Shown here: piece after piece, positions 1 through 10,500 of the stretch
Layout of the letters: every line of letters begins with the position of its first letter
How positions within the stretch are numbered: position 1 is the first letter of the stretch
Assembly (NCBI RefSeq): GCF_032854445.1
Contig: NC_088295.1
Span: 26,711,385 to 26,775,384, forward strand
Source: Liolophura sinensis
Taxonomy: Eukaryota > Mollusca > Polyplacophora > Chitonida > Chitonidae
Reading direction: 5' to 3'
Length of the DNA: 64,000 bases
Program-made: the position numbers and the translations under genes
Notes under the pieces: generated by a model
The model's database searches: none
The model's input: the letters and a program-made list of their open reading frames with translations, nothing else
Told to the model about the DNA's origin: nothing

Positions 1-2134
1 GTTTGCGCGGAAGCTTTTTTGTGGCAGGTTTTTCAGGCAGAGTGTACGCAATATACTCTGGTCGTTCAGCGTCGGGTTCACTTAATCGCCTTTCGCGACG
101 CATCGGCGTTTGCTGAAGGGAAATGTTGTTGATGTCAGAGAAGTCAACCTTTTGAACTTCACGGTAGAAACTCCTTCCTTTTCGCCTCGTTGGCATCTCG
201 TTCACACCTTCCTCTTCAGAATCGTCTGTCATGTACGATTCTGTGGGTATGGGAAGTTTTGCTATGTCATCGAGTAATTTCACCCCTACTTCTTTCATAA
301 ACTTCTCGTGGATAGGCTCTCGGGCGGGCGAATTCTGCCGTTCAAATTTCGAATATATTTCCAGTTCATTGTTCCACTTTACTTTTCGTGCTTTCTTAAG
401 ACTTCGTTTGTGAGCCCGGCGTCGAGCACGTCTCATGGAAAGCAGAATTTTTCGGAAGTAAACAAATATGAAAACAGAATTGGCAACTTGGCGGAATCTC
501 TTTATTCCACGGAGGCAGGGTGCTGCTTTCTTTTTAGTTTTCAGTCTCATACTTCTCAACTGTTTTATCGAAAACTTTTCCACATTTATGCTACGTGTAC
601 CCTGAACTTTACTGTCTGTTTCTTCCTCATCGGTGTCATTTGCCGAATTTGGTACTTGGATAAGCGGTATTTGGATAAAAGGCTTGTATCGTTTTTGTTG
701 TCTTCTTCTTTTGCGGTGCATTTTATGTTTACATCGTCTTTGTTGAAGCTGGCCATTTTGTAATACGGTTTCTATGTCTGATTCACTAGATTCCTCCATT
801 TCACCAACGTTTCCCACAAGAACGTCTGTAGAATCGAAGTGTCTCAACAAGCTGCGTTTGTCCTGTGACTGGTTTTGCAACTTTAATGTTTTTTGCTTCA
901 AAAAAGGTCTTTGTTGAGAGATTAATTTCGGTTTGTCAGATAAAATTTTCAATGGAGATTCATTTCCATTGTTGAAACTACGCTGGAGAACTTGTACTTC
1001 AGTGTCATTCATATACTCATCCCCATACTGATCAGTCACCGAATCCCCTAGACATCCCTGACAGTCGTTATCCTCGGAGTCTGTTTGGCTTTCCTCTCCA
1101 GGTTCCGGGCTGTAGAACATATCTAGCCTTAGATCATACCGTCGCTTTAACCACTCAGCATCTTCCTTCTTATCTTTCACCTTTTGCATCTTGTCCATGA
1201 ACCACTTTCGTTCGATGTCATCGGCATACTTCTGCCGAATCTGGTAACTGCCCACGTCTTTTAATGTTTTAGCCTCTGGAGCTTTGCCACTAATAGTTAA
1301 ACTCATTCCAGCGGGAGATGCTTTTGTCTTCACAGACGCCATTTTATTATGCATATGCTTTCCGGTCCGGATCTTCTTCACCTTCAGTTCACCTTTACTA
1401 ACTACACGACTTGTGTTGGTTCCAGTCATGTACAGCACATTCTCATCTGTTGGTTTTGAGGTGTCACTTGTGTACAACGGTGTGGATTTTGTCACGGACT
1501 CTCCGCTAACCAGCTCGCCCAATACTGGCATTTCATCGTTCCAGGCATGGAAATCTAAAGAGTTCTCTTTCTGGCGAAGTGACTCCTTTAATTCGTCCAG
1601 GAAATCTCTGTCTGAGGATAAGTCTGTACCGGCTGACGCCAGGCGGCGGACTGGCCCTAAACCCAGTTGTCTCTCCCCTAGGCTGTTGGCGGATCTTCTT
1701 CGGGCGTTGCTAGATTCTGTGCGTTGATTTTCCAGACCACGAATGCTTCCATCTAAAGACGGTTGCACAAGCTCAGTCTTCTTTCCTCCACGCTTTCCAA
1801 CGTTATCGCGTAATTTCTGTGAGCGTGAATTCCTGAAATGTTTAGCATTCGGATCACTTATGTTCTTCTCTGGCGAAATTGGCGATATACTGTAGACAGT
1901 TTCCGGACCGTTGTAAAACTGGTGGGTAACATCTATAGCCGTTGATCCATATGTCTGAACGATCTTGTCATCGGAAATGGCTAATGCCGGAAACGTGGAG
2001 AATCTCCGTCCAGAGGGATTGGCGATCTTGTGGAAATATTCCTGGTTCAAGCCATCATTTACGCTTGGTCTTCGTTCGGATGGGGCCTGGAACTTCTGAA
2101 GTGCGGGGTATATTTTGGAACTTCCTTCCTCCAT
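1..2134 (-). CDS. Unrecognised large charged protein, N-terminal 711 codons (cut by window edge)
   Basis: An uninterrupted minus-strand frame runs from an ATG at 2134-2132 to position 1 with no stop in 711 codons, far beyond chance. The start is supported by an in-frame TAA at 2159-2161 just upstream and by a good context (A at -3, G at +4). The protein begins MEEGSSKIYPALQKF and is polar and probably mostly disordered, with many Ser, Arg, Lys and Glu. A charged helix or coiled coil is likely at about residues 296-338 (around ERKWFMDKMQKVKDKKEDAE). A Lys/Arg cluster lies at about 467-483 and a basic segment with a hydrophobic core (VANSVFIFVYFRKILL) at about 540-573. No signal peptide or enzymatic motif is visible. 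I do not recognise the family. It lies on the same strand as the receptor gene to its right, about 5.1 kb away, so it is presumably transcribed separately. The C-terminus and any further exons lie outside the window. Confidence 0.85.
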   Translation of the reverse strand, partial: MEEGSSKIYPALQKFQAPSERRPSVNDGLNQEYFHKIANPSGRRFSTFPALAISDDKIVQTYGSTAIDVTHQFYNGPETVYSISPISPEKNISDPNAKHFRNSRSQKLRDNVGKRGGKKTELVQPSLDGSIRGLENQRTESSNARRRSANSLGERQLGLGPVRRLASAGTDLSSDRDFLDELKESLRQKENSLDFHAWNDEMPVLGELVSGESVTKSTPLYTSDTSKPTDENVLYMTGTNTSRVVSKGELKVKKIRTGKHMHNKMASVKTKASPAGMSLTISGKAPEAKTLKDVGSYQIRQKYADDIERKWFMDKMQKVKDKKEDAEWLKRRYDLRLDMFYSPEPGEESQTDSEDNDCQGCLGDSVTDQYGDEYMNDTEVQVLQRSFNNGNESPLKILSDKPKLISQQRPFLKQKTLKLQNQSQDKRSLLRHFDSTDVLVGNVGEMEESSESDIETVLQNGQLQQRRCKHKMHRKRRRQQKRYKPFIQIPLIQVPNSANDTDEEETDSKVQGTRSINVEKFSIKQLRSMRLKTKKKAAPCLRGIKRFRQVANSVFIFVYFRKILLSMRRARRRAHKRSLKKARKVKWNNELEIYSKFERQNSPAREPIHEKFMKEVGVKLLDDIAKLPIPTESYMTDDSEEEGVNEMPTRRKGRSFYREVQKVDFSDINNISLQQTPMRRERRLSEPDAERPEYIAYTLPEKPATKKLPRK

Positions 2135-3960
2135 ACTGGTACGCAGTCGCAGGTGAAGTTAGACTGAATTAAGTAACGTTCTGTAGTCTTAGCGTGTTTG
2201 AGTCCCAGTCAGTAGGTATAGAGACAAGATAACACAAATGCCGGTTCTAGGCCAAATTAATATGTAGCCTGATTAATGCTGACTATATGACACCAGGCAG
2301 CGGCGTTGTGAAGGAAGCTTTGTGGCACGCACGGACGCGTCACTTACGTCAAAACCTCTAGAACATTAAATGAGTGCAACGTTTTTAACACCACCCGAGC
2401 AACCTGAAAAATATCAACTATTTGTATTTATAACAGGTAATCGCGTGAGACTGTACTTTGCGTATGTTTCACAGATATGCCCGTTACTCCATTCGCACAG
2501 CTCTCCTGTAGCAAACATTCTCTGTTTAGCGCTTGTTGAGGAACAGACGTAATCAACACTCAAAGCTTATACTCCTATACCATTGTCCACGGTTTTTTCA
2601 AACATCATGAAAGTTTTAGAGGGATTAAATTCATCGACATTGCGCATTCACTTGCTAGTCTAGGTTAAGGCTCCGTTCTGTAGACATTGGATGGCAAGAT
2701 CAAATGTAGTTTTTTATCGGGTCCACTTATGCTGGTACTAATTCACTCATTCTTAACCCCGTCTCCGTTAGTGTGAGAGAATTTCATCTCGTTGCTAAAC
2801 ACAGCTGTACATGCTGTGATATGCATGGGTATAACTAATGTTTTTATTACGGAAGCTCTCAGGCCGGGTGATTAGAGTGCTAGCGCAGCACAATGATTCC
2901 TCGCGAACTCACGAACTTTCGCACGTATGACGTATACACACATGCATTCCATATTAATTAATGTGAGCGCACACCTCTTGGTTAATAGTTTGTCAAAGCT
3001 GTAAATTTACTGTGATATATTTGATAAATTTGTCGATGCTAATGGCTATATTTCAACAGATTTGTACAATCTGTTTATAACTGAAGCTTAATTATGTAAC
3101 CCTAGGATTAAATTGTATGGCAGTATAGTCTATTTGTTTTAACTTGTCGCCTAGTTTCAACTTCATGTATGTGTAAAATGGGTCATATTCGCCACATCTA
3201 CTTTCTCTACCTTCTACTTCATAATGTGAAACTCCACAAGCTTGGTTTTGAGACTTCATTGCCTCAACCGGGTTACCTCATAATTATTCACAAAAAAGTG
3301 ATATGATGAACAATGTGCAAAGAGTTATTTGTGTTACACTAGCTGAACGAGAAGCGGGTATACCCATCTCTATGCTGTCACAAAGCCAACACTTAAATTT
3401 CGTTTGTTAAGGTTTTGCTATACATAAAACTTGAATACATCACCCTCAGAAAGAGGGTTTAAATTAGTGTTAATCCTAGTTGAGGCAAATGGTGTCGCTC
3501 TCCGTCAAAACATACTGGTCACCGGCCATTGCCAAGAATGACCTCATTTTCAGGAATTTTGACATGAACCAGGGAACGAGTTCTTGGTGTCGAAAAAAAA
3601 ATTTAACGTTATGAATTATAAAAAGTATTCTAGCAGCATTTTCCTAGCATAATTCAAGATATATTTCAAGATATACAACTCGTCACAGCGTTTCGTGTCA
3701 TGCACATGCGGACACTGGATGTGCGGTCCAAGCTGAATAGACTATTCCTTTCTTCCGATGCACGGGTAAATTATATCGCTATTTTGCGACCTGAGAGTAA
3801 TAAAGTTCCATCAATTCACCACGCAGACTTTACAGTACCCCAGTCCAGTGCCCGCTATTTCTGGTAGGGGTTCCCGTTCAGATTTTTGTATGATAAATGG
3901 TAAAGAGTGCTGGTTTCTCCGAACTCTACCCAGCATATGAATCTTCATGACTACTGTGAT
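2135..3960. other. Intergenic region upstream of the unrecognised gene
   Basis: This stretch presumably contains the promoter and 5' untranslated region of the gene at 1-2134, but I cannot point to a clear TATA box or initiator. I see no coding frame with convincing composition. Around 3215-3780 there are blocks with weak likeness to the long-TIR foldback family seen at 12951-13786 (an element-like run near a 'cataatgtg...cctca..ataattattca' motif), too diverged to call. Confidence 0.45.
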
Positions 3961-4224
3961 GGATCCGTGGCTCAGTTGGTTAGCGCTCTAGCGCAGCGTA
4001 ATGACCCAGGAGCCTCTCACTAATGCGGTCGCTGTGAGTTCAAGTCCAGCTCATGCTGGCTTCCACTCCGGCCGTACGTGGGAAGGTCTGTCAGCAACCT
4101 GCGGATGGTCGTGGGTTTCCCCTGGGGTCTGCCAGGTTTCCACCCACCATAATGCTGGCCGCCGTCGCATACGTGAAATATTCTTGAGTATGGCGTAAAA
4201 CACCAGTCAAATAAATAAATAAAT
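3961..4224 (+). repeat. tRNA-derived SINE, family A (near full length)
   Basis: It starts with a tRNA-like head holding an RNA polymerase III A box (GTGGCTCAGTTGGTTAGCGC-like) and a B box (GTGAGTTCAAGTCC-like). A conserved body about 150 bp long follows, with the segment ACCATAATGCTGGCCGCCGT, and it ends in an AAATAAAT-type tail. More than ten copies of this family occur in the window on both strands. Confidence 0.9.
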
Positions 4225-4410
4225 TGTTTACATGGACTCCCACAAGAAAACACAATATATCTACACACACCTAACGAATTCTTCGTCATACGACTGAAGA
4301 CTTGTGCGACGTTAAATCCCAAGCATACATATGATGTTATCTCATCAAGACATATGTTGCTATCCCATGAAGGCCCGTTGTTATTTCATAAAGGCATATG
4401 TTGTTACTCC

Positions 4411-4609
4411 CACCAATGCGGTCGCTCTAAATTCAAGTCCAGCTCATGCTGGCTTCCTCTCCAGTCGTACGTGGTAAGGTCTACCAGCAACCTGCGGATG
4501 GTTGTGAGTTTCCCCCGGGCTCTGCCTGGTTTCCTTCCACCATAATGCTGGCCGCCGTCGCATAAGTGAAATATAAAACAGCAAGCAAATAAATAAATAA
4601 ATAAATAAA
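4411..4609 (+). repeat. SINE family A, 5'-truncated copy with a 3' deletion
   Basis: The copy begins inside the tRNA-like head (CCAATGCGGTCGCTCTAAAT) and lacks the A box. The body matches the copy at 3961-4224, but the block between 'GTGAAATAT' and 'AAAACA' is shortened before the AAATAAAT tail. It lies about 190 bp from the previous copy in the same orientation. Confidence 0.85.
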
Positions 4610-7275
4610 CATATGTTTTTATCCCATAAAGACGTATGTTGTTATCCCTGGCTATCCCTGTATTGTACTCCATGTAAGGTGCCATTGCGCAATTCATTTG
4701 AGTTATCCTGGCCAAGAGTAGACACCAAGAGAATATCAAGGAAGAATATCTTAAGATTTTCCTGTTATGACGATTCACAACTGGGGAAAGTATAACGGCA
4801 AAACTCACTGCTCATGGTAAGTTAACATTTGTGACCTTTAGCCTTGAAACATGTGCTTGTTGAAGTTGTACAATTCAATCTATTTCAACACAATGGCTAA
4901 ATTCGCTAAACGACACATTTTATTTACCAGCGTATATATTCTTATAACTCGTGGAATACTGTAGAAGACTCAAGTGCCTGCACTCGATACATACATATAT
5001 GTGTAACGTTAATGGTAGTGAAACAACATCGATACATAGTATACAATGAAGGGCACATGCGTCAAGGTACGATCAAAAACAATATTGGTACACTTACATA
5101 CTCTATATGTAAATATTTAACCCCAAACATCAACAGTCTAAAATATTTCTTGCCCAATATCTATTCCCCTATTGCAAGTGCTAATTCATTCCACTGGCAA
5201 AACGACATACGGTGAGTTTTATGAAATTCATCTAATCACAGCGCAATGGATTTTCATCTTGGCATTTTGCTTTCCTCCCAGAAAGAAGCCAATTAATAGA
5301 TATGATATCATTAATAGATATGTTTGCCATTTATGGTTTTCTTTCTTACTTATACCAGCACTGTGCAAAGAGAAAAATATATGACAGTTAACACAGCGCT
5401 TTATATTAGGTATTATATAATATTTCAAAAGAATATTGGGCTTTTAATTTATTCTGTAGCTAAAGTGTCATAACGATTTATGGTTATTTTAATACAAAGT
5501 AGCAAATTAACTTCGTGTTTAAGTTAACATCATTTGCATACAAACCCAGTGATGTAAACTTGCGTCGTGTCGATTACAGAATCGGGTGCCATTTTAAACG
5601 AAGACCATTACCGCAAATGTCGCAAAGTGTAGTCAAAAGAAACAATATTCCAAGCAGAACATCTTGATTTCCACATGATTTACGCATATCTGAATGCTGT
5701 ACTTTACAACTCATGTAAATTCAGAGAGGCACTGTCACTTGGGTGAAAGAGTTACCTGAGACACAATAATAAAATACACAGTACTTAATGAAACAAAATG
5801 TTCCTCTGTCCTCAGTACTGTGCTTTCAAACATGTACAGGGTTCCCCATATCTTCTAATCAATTAGTGTATCTACGGGTAATTAACATTTTACAGCGCTA
5901 CAAAACTTGCTTGAAATAAGAAGAAATACTTCTTTAGAAACTTTCCCAACCTTTCTTCGTTTTAATTTTTAAACAAATGCTCATTGTTTCCTATTTTTAT
6001 TTAATACAAATAATCCTACAAAATATTTTTGACATGGTTAAATCTAAAACGATAAACGATAAGAAACGTGAAGTACAATTAAGGTTTTATGACAGATATC
6101 TCCAGATGTGACACAAATAAAACATGATATAGTTATAGTTTTGGAGAGACACTAGCACCATCCACACATCCACAAAAAACAAAGTGTTATTCAAAACAAC
6201 AAGTCAATAAAAATATGAAAATTTATGTGAACCTGTCTTGACATGTTCTGTGTTCATTCCATATAACGGAACACAGTGATAACAAACGCTATATCCAATA
6301 ATATTGTATTTTAGCCTTACATTTCAACACATTCATTGCTAATATGTGTGAAAGTGTCAAATTCGTAAGCTGGTGCCTGAAAGATACATAATTATACTGT
6401 GAGCAAAAGGCAAGATGAGGCATGGTTGGAGTTGAAACGACCAGACCATGATAAGCGTTCCAGACAAACCGTCTACAAAAAAGCGCGAGACTCATCATGT
6501 TTAGACCGACGGATGATTACAACGAACAGAACAACACTTGCTAGCGGTGACGTGATGGTGAACTCTTAGGGAGACAAAACCCTTAGGAGTGAGAGGGGAT
6601 CGACCTTCGAGGATTTGAAGGTCGTATCAACATCAATGTTTTCCCTGAAATAAATTCAGGACTCGCCATAAATCTTGTTCATAGTGTCAATGTGTTCGTC
6701 AATACGCACTTTCAGTTAATCACAGAAGAACAACAACATTCCACAAATCGTGTATACGATCCTAGATTTGTTTGAAACATCACCACGTGTCTATGTGTTC
6801 GTGGACAAATGCATAGACGGCTTTTCCAGCCAAGTTGATCACGGTGTAATATGTATGACGACGTCCAGATTTTTTAGCTGCATGTTTCATCTTAGGCGCA
6901 AATGAATCAATTCCCTGCGTGCGACATCTTTGGTGGGGGACCAATTACGTGTCTTGTCTCTTGGTCTCCACATCCGGTAGATCAAGAGAAACTCTGAATA
7001 CCTCTTTCCCCTCTGTTGAATTGGCGTTATTGTTCCTTTTCTGTTTAGATGAGACATGTAACACAGAATGTTATTAGTTAGAAATCAGGCATTTGAGCAA
7101 ATTGAGTCGGTATAAATATCGCAGTTGTCAGATTTACCAAAGAATCAAAACATTATTCAAAGGTAAAATTATAAAAATGGAAAGACATTTCGATTTTTGT
7201 CGCCTTATTCATTTCAGTGTTCTAAATAATTCAGTTCACTTTTACGGAATCATGAAAGACAAACGATTAACACGT
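4610..7275. other. Intergenic region 3' of the receptor gene, mostly featureless
   Basis: AT-rich DNA with no frame I would call a gene. It presumably contains the 3' untranslated region and polyadenylation site of the receptor gene, which ends at 7276 on the minus strand; I could not identify the site. Two neighbouring hairpin candidates lie at about 6567-6624; the clearer one pairs CGACCTTC (6601-6608) with GAAGGTCG (6617-6624). Confidence 0.4.
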
Positions 7276-7567
7276 TCATAAATTTTGCTGAAATGCTGTG
7301 GGCAGATGGACGCATGCAATTCTACTTTTTTTTTTACTTTTGAGGATTGTTACCTTAGCGGATCCAAGAATTTTGTAACAGATGAGTTCAATAAGCAGAG
7401 TTAGTATCCCACAGACGACTCCAGCTGCCACAAGCATGAAGATTCCTGCCATTTCCACGATTCCCACACCTTCTGATGTCTCCACATTCCCACAAGCAGT
7501 CGTCACTTCAGGCCACCATTTTTGTTTCAGAGTCTCTAAAATCCGTTCCTGTTGTAGTTCAAGGATT
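7276..7567 (-). CDS. IR25a: IR25a-like gene, last exon: S2 end, M4 and C-terminal tail
   Basis: The acceptor is AAATTTGTTTGACAG. One base completes the Ile codon split at the previous donor. It encodes ILELQQERILETLKQKWW, the conserved S2 C-terminal helix with KWW. M4 (about MAGIFMLVAAGVVCGILTLL) and a short basic tail ending AFQQNL follow, with TGA at 7278-7276. The tail, about 35 residues after M4, is short, and no PDZ-binding terminus is evident. Confidence 0.9.
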
Positions 7568-10500
7568 CTGTCAAACAAATTTATGCCACATGATGTTGAT
7601 GTTGTGAATGTTAATTTTGTTCGACAATGTTCATGTCTGCACAATTTCTATTTCAATACATAACTGATATTTTACTGTGAACTTTGAAAATTATCATTTA
7701 TTTGAATTAAAGACTTCACGGTTTTATGTACAGTTTTATAAATCCGAGGGACAGTAAACTATAGCGACGGTGTGATTGTCTCATTTTGGCAAACTGGTAA
7801 AATTCAGGCTCTTTTAAGTTTCTTTTAGTTAAGGTTTTATTTTATAACTGTTCATGCACAGTAATGAAGTTAGAAGATGTGTGGCTAGTTGGTCTACACC
7901 AACACGGAAATTCACTTTATTTATTGATGCTCCTTGATTATGCTCTCTGACATTTGTCATAAATCAATTTGTTTAACTCACATGCCAGACACAACCGATG
8001 TTAGCTGAGACTTTTCCTGGAGAGCAAAGGCATACGGCTTGGCGCTAAACTGGTTACCCACAGCTGTAATGTCACAATGCTTGCTCATTTTGTACTTAAT
8101 AATGGGAGCCTCTGTGAAGTAAGCGTAATTTCCCTTCAGCACACGTTCTATGCCGTCCTCAGATGAGTTCACAAAGCCGGTCTCCTCCATGTTTTGCCAG
8201 ATGACCTTGTAGCGGTCAGGAAGCGGGTAATCCCAGACGGCATATCGGCTCCTCTTGGCAGATTCGCTGTCATTGCCATAACTCATCTCTTTCCAGATCT
8301 CATAAAAATTGGTCTCAATCTCTGACATCCTCAAAAAGTAGGTTTGCATGGAGGTACCCTTCATGGTGCTGTAGCGGATCTGTGACTGCGCTAGCAGGTC
8401 CTCTAGATTCGCCACAGGGGCGCTCAGACGGGACAGAGTCAATAGGGCGGCCAGGTTAGCTGTGTAGGTCGCCATCATTATGCTGCAGAAAAACCAGAAA
8501 CCCGTGACCAGGATTCGACTGGAGAATGACCGTGGTCTTTTCTCTGGACCTAAGACGGGAAAGTATACAAGATATTAGTTATACCAAGGCCTCTCCGGCT
8601 GTAAGTGGGAAGGTCTGACAGCAACCTGCGGATCATCGTGGGTTTACCCAGAGCTCTGCCCGGTTTCCTTCCATCATAATGCTGGCCACCGTCGTATAAG
8701 TGAAATATTCTTGAGCATGGCGTAAAAACACCAATCAAGTAAATAAAATTATACTAAGGTGCCTAACTGCGAGTAATAACAGGGTTTAACTCACATCGCC
8801 TCTTGGTTTTCTATAAAAAAAAATTGAAGACATCTTGTTTGCATGGGTTTGGCACTCTTTTTGTGTTACCAAAAAAACTCACTATTCAAATAGAGCCATG
8901 CCAACTTAACCCATTTAGTGCTTTCAACATGTTCTCGCCACGATATGGCTGCTATTTTGCCATTAAGCCATAATTATTTCTTCATCATTCAATCCGTTCA
9001 CGTCCTTAAAAGGATAACTTATTACTCTAAATCCTTTGTATACAGTTCATATATCGCATTTAACCTAACCTCTCTTGTGAATTTCAGCAGAGGCAGGGAG
9101 ATAATGCACCATTATAGCCCCTGGTCATGTTTGTTTCCACCTGTCTGCAGAAATTCTTACCAGGTTAACTCACATGTGTAAAAGTCATTATTCGGAGGCA
9201 CTATTTCGAACGTACCCGGTATAGCCCAAAGACCTAAACCTCATGCGTATTACATCAATAGGCCTATTACGAATGCATGAGAATTTAGTAATCCTCTGCC
9301 AACCTTCCAGTGTCGTATATGACTGGTGTTAGAAGCGAGATATTGATCGTTCTCATCTGATAGATAGTTCCTTTGGTGAGCTGTTGTGTCCGTACACCTG
9401 AAGATGTGAGTTCGAGTCTTATTTTCGCTGGTCATGATTTATCAGTGTTCGAAATTAGGCCTGTATCTATTCGACATATTCTTTGCAATAAAAATGTTGT
9501 ATGTATTTGTGAAGAATCATCCACTGCATATAACTGGACCCCTCACTTGGTATGGCGGTGAGACTAGACACTCGTTAGTTCAAGTGTCACTCAAACCGGT
9601 ATATTCGCTGGTCCCTATTTACCAGTGTCGGAAGTTATATTTACTCAATGTATTCCCTCATTGTGATAATGGCGATGATTACAGTTTGCTTCTGAAACAC
9701 TGAGTCGTTTCTTAGTACACTTTACTATGAATGCTTACCAGTGTTGCAAATTATATGCAGGTTGAATATTCCTTGCTGAAATCTGCGAGCATTGAACACC
9801 CATGAGATTATCATCACAAAACACTTGACTATCTTCTGCGATACCAGTCCCACTTATGCCTAATTGAATTCTCCTATAAAGGGAATGTGCTCTTGAATTC
9901 GTTATATTAAACAACCGACAGCATGGTTTACATCTTATATGAGGGCTAAGCCTCCTGTACTGAAACTGTGCCCAAAGATAGTCCATGGTGGAAATGGACT
10001 AGTGCCTTAGGCACCAGACTCCTCTAAACTCCTTCAAACTAATCGTCACACCTACCCTGATAATCGTCACCTTATGGCTGCAAAAGTGTCAGTGTAGAGT
10101 TATCAACCTCAATCATTCCATCATTCTCACCTGACAACGTGAGTGAGGCGATGACAAACCAGAAGCTGTCCTTGAGATCGAATCCGTCGTGTGGCGGGGT
10201 TGGGATGCCTGAGTTTTGTCCACATTTACAATGACTGAGTCTGTCAAAGGCGTGTAGCAGCACAGCTGTGGCGCCCAGAACGCTGAACCAACACAACCAA
10301 ACCTCGATAGAAAACACTGTGGTGAAGGTGAACATGCTGTTCTCTACTTCTGTCTTCTTTATCATGATCTGTATGCCAGCGAAGTCGTAGTAAGGTGTGG
10401 CGAAGTCCACCACGTTCTCACGTTCGGCAGTCACCGAGATCGGTCCAATGGCCATATCGGCACTCTGTTAAATTAAGTTACACATTTTGATATTCAGAAA

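Noticed and set aside
1284-1727. Plus-strand open frame of 147 codons
   Set aside because: It lies antisense within the 711-codon minus-strand coding frame, whose length and composition are far more convincing.
4020-4322. Minus-strand 100-codon frame and similar frames at 4404-4808, 28143-28370, 40158-40355, 42836-43057 and 55870-56103
   Set aside because: All are translations of the reverse strand of SINE family A and recur with each copy.
10072-10130. Extension of the pore exon past its donor
   Set aside because: The frame stays open to a stop near 10072, but a consensus GTGAGAAT donor at 10130 and correct phase with the M3 exon show that this part is intron.
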